From positions 475,607-539,606 of the forward strand of contig NW_006768803.1 in NCBI RefSeq assembly GCF_000204055.1: a stretch of DNA of 64,000 nucleotides. Direction: 5' to 3'. Positions 57,561 through 64,000 of this stretch are shown here, one piece after another; the stretch's first letter is position 1, and each line of letters starts with the position of its first letter. A program made the translations under genes and the position numbers. The notes under the pieces are model-generated. The model had not been told where the DNA came from. It did not search any database and saw only the letters and a program-made list of their open reading frames with translations. The stretch comes from Melampsora larici-populina 98AG31 (taxonomy: Eukaryota > Basidiomycota > Pucciniomycetes > Pucciniales > Melampsoraceae).

Positions 57561-59376
57561 CAAGCAGACGCAAAAAGTTTACGTCACCCCCTGGCCCCGA
57601 CTAGTGTACTAACCGCACTAAAGAGAGCGCATCTATGTATGATCAGTGACTTGACCTCCTCAGACTTGAAGTTATAAAATAACCAGAAACCACTCCAACA
57701 CCAACTGTGACGATTAAATTTATTTCATTACACACATGAAGACTCGTAATCTCAGACCTGATGAGCTGGGCCGTATAGCTGGTCTCCACGAGGGGGGTAT
57801 GAGTGGAAGTAAGATAGCTAAACATTTGGGGCGTCCACGAAGTACAATATCTACGGTCATCCAGAGGTATAAGAGGACTCACAATCTCATACCAGTCAAA
57901 TCTTCGGGAAGGCCACCAAAGCTTTCAGTTCAAGACATTCAGCGTGTGGAGGAAGAAATCAAAAGTGATCGACGTGCATCTGCTGCACATATAACCTCTA
58001 AATTGGATCTCGATGCTAGTCCAAGTCTCATCCGCTCAGTATTCAACAAACTCGGCTACCATTCCAGGGTCCCAGCTAGTAAACCTTTCCTCAAAGACGA
58101 CCACATTCAGAGGCGGCTTGAATTTGCACGCCTCCATCAACATTGGACTGTCGCCGATTGGAAGAACATCATCTGGTCGGACGAGTCTTCGTTTGAGGTT
58201 GGCAAAGTCTCCGAGAAAATTCGAGTCTGGCGCAAGCCCACCAAAAAGTACCGTAATGAATGCTTAGTTCCAACTTTCAAGAGTGGTCGTACCTCTGTGA
58301 TGATCTGGGGGGCTTTTTTAAACACCACCAAGCTCGATCTTGTCTTTATGGAGCCGGGAAAACGAACTGGGCCAGACTTTGTGGGACAAGTTTATGAAGG
58401 CAGCATCCAACCTTTTTTCACCTCTGGTATGAGCTCAGATGACATGACCTTGATGGAAGATGGTGCACCGGTCCATGGATGCAAAGTGGCGAAAGAGTGG
58501 CGGGAACATCATGGCATCTCAAAGATCAAATGGCCAGCCAACAGTCCCGATCTGAATCCGATCGAGAATGTCTGGCGTCTCATGAAGAAATCTATCTCAC
58601 AGAATTATCATATCAAAACAGTAGCCAAGATGTGTATAGCTTTACAAAACGAGTGGGAATTTATCGGAGATGAAATTCTCAGCTCACTTGTTGAATCGAT
58701 GCCTGACCGCATCCAGGCTGTGCTTCAGGCAGATGGTGGTCATACTCGATGGTGAAAAAAATGTATGTATTTTCAATTCAAACTGATCATCCTTCACCTC
58801 ATACTTACACATCCAATATCTACCTAGGTTCCTTCTGATTTGCAACACATCACATCTTTATTCTTAGTGTCTGGCTAGCTTAGCTTACTATCATGCCCTC
58901 TTGGTCAACCGACTGAGATCGAGCATAATAAAATTGCCCATTATCCAATTTTTCCTCGTTGTGTGTATTCCATATCACATCCAATATCTACTTAGGTCCT
59001 TTTTGATTCTCAACACACTATATCTTTAGTTTTTAGTGGCTCGCTAGCTTAGATTACCGTGATCTCTTATTCCATTATCTTTGTTCGTCACCACCCATTT
59101 GAAACTCGCCTAACTCGGATCGGGTGTATCAAAATCATGATTTGCCCTTTTTCTCGTTGGATGTGTATGATTGTAGCATGTTTGCAACTTATCTTCATTG
59201 CAATGCTGAGCCCTGAGAGAGGTCAACCATGTAAAAAGAATGAATTGAGAGCTATCGACCTAAATCTGATGGTACCTTCAAAGTCAAATTCGCATTACAT
59301 ATGTTACACAGTACACTTGTCCGGTTAGTACACTAGTCGGGGCCAGGGGGTGACATAAACTTTTTGCGTCTGCTTG
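57561..59376 (+). mobile_element. Complete Tc1/mariner transposon
   Basis: Flanked by TA dinucleotides (57559-57560 and 59377-59378). Terminal inverted repeats of about 56 bp begin caagcagacgcaaaaagttt and match at all but one position (57561-57616 against 59321-59376). It carries one uninterrupted transposase frame. In the 3' part an ~85-bp direct repeat (acatccaatatctac) occurs at about 58810 and 58975. The good TIRs and intact frame indicate a recent insertion that may still be active. Confidence 0.95.
57736..58755 (+). CDS. Tc1/mariner transposase (DD34E)
   Basis: Uninterrupted 339-residue protein without introns. The N-terminal paired-type helix-turn-helix reads SGSKIAKHLGRPRSTISTVI, followed by a GRPP linker at KSSGRPPKLS. 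The catalytic Asp lies in IIWSDESSF, the second in LMEDGAPVHG, and the Glu in SPDLNPIENVW. Exactly 34 residues separate the second Asp from the Glu, the DD34E spacing of Tc1-type enzymes. The start is the first ATG after the left TIR. It catalyses cut-and-paste transposition into TA. Confidence 0.95.
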   Translation: MKTRNLRPDELGRIAGLHEGGMSGSKIAKHLGRPRSTISTVIQRYKRTHNLIPVKSSGRPPKLSVQDIQRVEEEIKSDRRASAAHITSKLDLDASPSLIRSVFNKLGYHSRVPASKPFLKDDHIQRRLEFARLHQHWTVADWKNIIWSDESSFEVGKVSEKIRVWRKPTKKYRNECLVPTFKSGRTSVMIWGAFLNTTKLDLVFMEPGKRTGPDFVGQVYEGSIQPFFTSGMSSDDMTLMEDGAPVHGCKVAKEWREHHGISKIKWPANSPDLNPIENVWRLMKKSISQNYHIKTVAKMCIALQNEWEFIGDEILSSLVESMPDRIQAVLQADGGHTRW

Positions 59377-59378
59377 TA

Positions 59379-60180
59379 CACTTAAAACAACATGTAATAT
59401 GTAACAAAACACCATTTACACCTCATAACTCAGTGTCAAGAGTTAAAATGCTTATATTACATATTATACATAACATGTATATGTAATTAAGCATTACTAG
59501 TAATAATCATTAACATATATTAATGATCAACCCTGAACCAATGTAGTGATAATCACAAATATCACCACAGTTAGGTTTAGAGAGGAAGGTATATAAACCC
59601 CTCCTCTCTCAGCCTTCAGAGAATTTCCCCCAAGTTTTTTACTACACTATACTTTTAAAGATCCCCTTTAAAGTTATATAGAAGTATATAATCAAGAGTC
59701 TTATAATATATAAGACTAGTGATTCACTTCTCTACTTTAAAGAGTTTCCTGACTAGAAGTTAGTAGTACTCCTTCCTTCTGGATCCTCTACTTCCCCTAA
59801 GTAGATCTCTCAAAGTTGGTGACTTTAAGAACAACCCCAGGCTAGTGACCTTAAGAAGAACTCAGGTTGGTGACCGTAAGAATAACCCCAAGTTGGTGAC
59901 TATAAGAACAACCAGAGTAGTGATCTTGACATCACTCTTCACCTTGCTACATTAGAAGGTTGAAGGGAAGCCTTGGATCCAGCTTCCTCCCAAGTATTAA
60001 ATAATAATACATCAAATCTCCTTTTAAGGAGTCATCTAGCTGTAGTCTGCCAGGATTTATCCCAGCAGACTGCTAGTGTTTATACTTTCTGTTACTGTCT
60101 CTCTTTAATCCTAAGTGTAGCTACTACATATTTGATTAAAGAAGAGAAAATAACAAAAACCACCTCATTCCCATATCCAA
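59379..60180. repeat. Promoter-like repeat region, possible LTR relic
   Basis: Contains a TATA box (ggtatataaacccc near 59589). At about 59815-59925 there is a four- to five-fold imperfect tandem repeat of a ~27-bp unit (ttggtgactttaagaacaac). Layout and base composition recall a retrotransposon LTR/leader, but no coding region, PBS or partner LTR is visible. Confidence 0.4.
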
Positions 60181-62915
60181 CTAGTGAGCATAGAGTACTC
60201 TTTGAGAGCACCAACCCTCACACTCAACATGTAGACATGAGAGGTTACTACGCTGAGGACCCAAGATTCTTTTGGTCTTGTTAAATTGCCCCTCGGACGG
60301 ACAGCTAGTTGCCGGAATTGCCAGAAACTCCATGGCCATGTTGGCCAAACTGGGATAAATGGCTACTCGATCTTTCCAAAAGTTCAATACATGATGGTCA
60401 CGGCTTTTGAGCTTATCGCCAAGGTATTGAGTGATCTCAGTCTGAATTGAATGCTGTTGTGAATCGTCTCGGGTGCCAAAGATTGCATCTTCAAAATATT
60501 GAGAAGTAGATGTTGCAGCAGTTGGTGATCTTTTGCTAGTAATGGATTTGGGAATTGGTGCATTGGTTTCAAATCTTATGGCCTCTAGTTCAAACATTGG
60601 CCTAAATACAGAAGTCCTGAGAAAGGGGGGTGTGCCAACTCATCACACTACATAACACAAACACAATATCACAACACACAACACTCATGAGCAAGGGGTG
60701 TGTGCCACGATCCACCTCATTACACGTAACAAAAACTTAGAACACATATCAAAACAAACACTCATCACTCATCACTCATCAAAACCCATAACAAAAAACA
60801 CAAATCACATTCACACCAACTCTTGAACCCTTGGAATCAATGCTCAGCTCATCCTCATCCTCATCCTCATCCTCTCGTGTGTCCCTTTGATCCTGTAAGC
60901 GGATTGATCAAATGCAATCCTCAGCCCCCTTCCTCAATAACTGAATCTTCCTCTTTTCCCTTGGATCCTCATCAATTTGATTCAGCTCATGAAACCTTGT
61001 AAACCAATCATTTAACCAATCTCTAACAAACCAAATCCGATCTTCTTTCCCATTCCACCAACTAATTGGATCTGTCTTTAACAAACTTTCAATCCAGACC
61101 TTCCATAAGCCATCAAACGTTTCTGACCCAAACTCTTAAGAATCAAATCAAACAATTCATTAATCCTGTCATTCTGAATTCATTAGGACTTAGAATAAAA
61201 AAAAGTTGGTAGATTGATGCAATCCTAAGAAATGTTTTGAAACTTTAGATAATATCATGATTTATAAAGTTTAACAGTTTGATCATTTTAGTGGGTTCTT
61301 GTTTAGTAGGTTTTAATCGGGTTAAAGTATTGAGCTGGTGCTAGTGGTGGTGTAGGGTGGTGTATGGTGATTCAAAAGCTGATAAATTTGAGAGTGTGAA
61401 CCAATGTGATTTGATTGAACGTGAGATAAAGATTAAAAGTTGGTTATATGGATTGGCATTGGTAGAATTCAGTTGATCATGAGAAGTTGAAGCACATTGA
61501 GAAGTCAAATGACACCCATTGAATTGGATTTCATTAAATTAACCAAATCCAACACACCTTCAAACTGATCTCTCAAAACTCTAGAATGAATCAAATCAGG
61601 TAACAAAGTCCATTTACCTAAAACCATTCCAGTCTTTTCATCAAAATCTTCAATCAATGCACCATGATATTGACCATCAAAATCCGAATCATTTCAATCA
61701 GATCTCATTGCTAATGAAGCCTCTTCTTCTTTGATTGAGTCCTCTTTCAAGACCACTGATCTTTTGTTTTCTCATTTTTGAAATCCAATCAAACCAAAAC
61801 GTGAAGTGTGGAGTATGTTATATACTTGGGTGATGAGTCATTGTATATTGTGTTTGGGTTACATGTGTGTAATGAGGTGGACCGTGGAACCCCCCCCTTG
61901 CTTGTTGTGTGTTGTGTTTACGTGTAATGAGGTGGCACACCCCCCTCACTCATGTTGTGTGTTGTGTGTTGTGTGTTGTGTGTTGTGTACATATGTAATG
62001 AGGTGGCACACCCCCCTCACTCAGGGCTTCCGTACCTAAATTCTGACACATCAATGTCGTACTTGGAAAAGAGCAATGCTTGTTCCTTTTTTCAATCAAA
62101 TGATGATCAGTACAAAGTTAAGGCAGAAAGAGTACAAATGTACTCACTTGGAAATAATGTAACTTGAGACGTGGATCCGGGATGGTGGCACAGACCGGTG
62201 CGGGTTTGGCAAGCACTTTCTTGAAGTAATCTTCAAGTTTAGCAATCATCTTGTTTGCAGCAGGCTTTAATTGATCAAAATCATATCTTCCAGACACCTA
62301 TGTGTACAGCCATTCAGATTAGCAAATTTCAAAGTACATGTGAGTTTAACACAAAAGACTTACTGATTTGAGTCCTTGTAAGACTACAACGTAGATTGGA
62401 ACAATTTGATGCATGGTTGGGAACTTTGACTTACAAAAAATCTCGGTTGCCTCACTGAGTGGTTCTAAAAAATCACACATTTGTTTGACATATTTCCACT
62501 CAGTAGGTGACAGAGCAAACTTTTGAAAATCTTGACCCTTGCAGAACTTGTCACAAGATTCTTGGAGTCAAAGAAGTCGTCAAAACATATGATAAGATGA
62601 GTTCCACCTTGTTGGAACATCAACAATCAGTCGATTTGGGGTGTTAGTAGGTTGTCTTTGAGCTGGCTCCACGTGGTCAATAGTTGGATCTTTCAACATA
62701 TAGTCAACAGCCTCGTTCTCAGCAGCATCTTGCTCTGCAGCGGGAAGAGAATTGGTAGCACCCAAATTGTTAGTAGCAGGGGTGGAAGTACCCGCTGTGT
62801 TGGCAGAAGCGTTGGTGGAAGTGTTTGAGGAAGCTGCAGAAGCCATCACCAGATCAAAGTCACGTCTCATCTTGACAATGTTGGCAAAAGCTTGAGCACA
62901 TTGAGGGCTATACCG
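60181..62915 (-). pseudogene. hAT-family transposase, decayed and split by an inserted element
   Basis: The 5' part (about 62915-62041) has the hAT landmark VDVPTRWNSSYHMF, then two in-frame TGA codons (62580-62582, 62568-62570), then CDKFCKGQDFQKFALSPTEW and LKLHYFQ, followed by an intron. The 3' part (60600-60181) carries the C-terminal dimerisation domain: LNFWKDRVAIYPSLANMAME and FLAIPATSCPSEGQFNKTKR. Removing the inserted element and one copy of its 6-bp target duplication joins VSEF to RPMFELEAIRF in frame. The 5' end is missing beyond 62915. Confidence 0.82.
60607..62034. mobile_element. Non-autonomous TIR element nested in the hAT gene, carrying captured coding remnants
   Basis: 1428 bp flanked by direct CCTAAA copies (60601-60606, 62035-62040). 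The ends form inverted repeats (tacagaagtcctgagaaagg against tacggaagccctgagtgagg) that continue to ggggggtgtgcca. Subterminal gtgtgtt tandem repeats lie at about 61940-61985 and an (atcctc)n at about 60853-60876. The interior has no transposase. Minus-strand protein-like stretches remain: HSRVLRDQFEGVLDLVNLMK (around 61560), SETFDGLWKVWIESLLKTDP and NGKEDRIWFVRDWLNDWFTR (about 61115-60980), with a stop and a frameshift. The look is that of a gene-fragment-carrying (Pack-type) element. Confidence 0.7.
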
Positions 62916-64000
62916 GTGTAGAACTCCTACGCAGTGTAGCGTAGGCTGAGCCGGAGAAGGTAAGAATCACCACTCGTAAGAGCGGATGAAACTACGGTGC
63001 TTTTACGCTGCCTTCAACCTTAATTTTGTTGCAGTTTGAAAAGAACTAGAACAACTCTTAACAATTTTCTATCCCCACAAATTCCTCCTGTAACACAAAT
63101 TTAAGATTTTCAAAGGCTCCGCAAAGTTTGGCGGACTCCGATGATACCACACTCGACTCTACACGACGTTGTGATGCGAAGTTATGTGAATTTTGAATCT
63201 TAGAGATTTTATGGCGAAGTGTAATAAATTACACACAGGTCCGGTCTATGTAGCCCGGAACCCGTTCGACCCGGCCTCGACTTGGATCAAGAGGCGGGTT
63301 TGTCGCTGAATTCCGGTTTCGACGCCCTCACGACTGAATTTCGACACAGCTCAGCAGCTAATAAAACAACCGACAAAAAAAAAGAAACCAAGCCACAAGA
63401 CTTCGCTTTTAAATGCTAACACACAAAACAATCGATTAACTAGGTACGTTCTCTTCCTTTTCTAACTCTTTCTGTTTATGCGATTAACTAACTAAACAAA
63501 CTCTTGCTTTTGATTTCTAACTTCAAGATAGAACCCTTACACACCAACACTCATTCGATCTCAAGCCACACAATAATACTTTTAAGATACTCGATCACAC
63601 TTTTAGATGCACACAATAACACTCAGACACGAACACTACACAAAAACACGAACACCCCCATACGATGATTCCCTTTTTCTTTCAAAAACAGCTCCCCTTA
63701 TATACCCTTCAACGCTCCATCCTCCGACCGATTCCTCCTCTACTTTGCTCCTAGCTCATCCGACCGATTCTCTTGGCTCCTCCCACACTAAAACTTCAAC
63801 TCGACTCGATTCTTTCCTTTTCTTTTTCTCAGGTATGTCTTATTTCTTTCTATCTTTTCTTTCTCTATTCTTTTTCTTTCTTATTGTTTACTAACTGGTG
63901 TCTAATCTCCTTCCTGTTCTTTCATCCTTCTCTAGCTTCGCTTCGACTTCGATCTTTTATTTCAGTTCCTTAGGTTCGATCTTCTCTTCTTCTCAGGTAT
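62916..64000. other. Uncharacterised right-hand region, possibly an LTR
   Basis: Starts where the hAT homology breaks off. Contains a short palindrome (cctacgcagtgtagcgtagg at 62931-62950), a tgtaacac motif at 63089, a TATA-like cttatatacc at about 63697 and a pyrimidine-rich stretch to the edge. This would fit the U3/R part of an LTR running off the window, but no second LTR or coding domain is seen. Confidence 0.25.

Noticed and set aside
59815..59925. Tandem repeats as a CRISPR array
   Set aside because: Units are adjacent and degenerate without spacers, and the genome is eukaryotic.
61806..62039. Cys/Val-rich plus-strand frame
   Set aside because: Produced by the gtgtgtt tandem repeats at the end of the nested element.
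63607..63973. Overlapping frames near the right edge as a gene
   Set aside because: Ser/Phe/Leu-rich translations of a pyrimidine-rich tract; better read as promoter or LTR sequence.

Overview
This window looks like a gene-dense but repeat-rich chromosome segment of a basidiomycete, most likely a rust fungus (Pucciniomycetes, Melampsora-like). That assignment is inference. It rests on short, frequent GT-AG introns (about 45-110 nt), AT-rich spacers, Tc1/mariner and hAT transposons, an expanded-type RecQ-like helicase, small lineage-specific genes and a Cys-rich secreted protein. The assembly has two 100-N gaps (3201-3300, 13306-13405).

Layout. 1-2.5 kb: RecQ-like helicase (minus, runs off the left edge). 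2.8-3.3 kb: inverted-repeat element abutting a gap. 3.3-3.8 kb: 3' part of an unknown gene. 4.4-9.9 kb: Ubp2-type deubiquitinase (minus), whose catalytic Cys is encoded in a 15-nt microexon. 11-17.8 kb: three tandem copies of an unrecognised small-protein gene (first copy broken). 20.7-23.4 kb: divergent pair of a membrane-anchored acyl-protein-thioesterase-like hydrolase and a RING protein. 24.8-27.8 kb: poly(A) polymerase. 28.7-36.8 kb: a second, inverted copy of the small-protein gene and of the esterase/RING pair, followed by a third RING paralogue at 37.1-37.8 kb. 39.6-40.3 kb: five-exon secreted protein with ten mature cysteines. 41.7-46.4 kb: Zip4/Spo22 meiotic TPR protein. 46.7-47.3 kb: small protein with the PxxF...PG...KPW signature of peroxin Pex39. 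47.7-54.9 kb: two tandem phenol-2-monooxygenase-type flavoproteins. 57.6-59.4 kb: an intact Tc1/mariner element. 60.2-62.9 kb: a decayed hAT transposase split by a second TIR element that carries gene-like coding remnants. 62.9-64 kb: promoter/LTR-like sequence of uncertain nature.

The most striking structural feature is the 28,695-36,792 block. It is an inverted copy of 15,412-24,153, but its two halves are swapped. The old ends (15412 and 24153) are fused at 32543/32544, the block is opened at a point inside the original, and about 0.7 kb is missing there. This is what insertion of a circularised copy would leave. The core genes (deubiquitinase, poly(A) polymerase, Zip4, Pex39-like) are housekeeping or conserved eukaryotic functions. 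The duplicated and Cys-rich genes are the accessory, fast-evolving part. All exon structures are read by eye from splice signals and reading frame.
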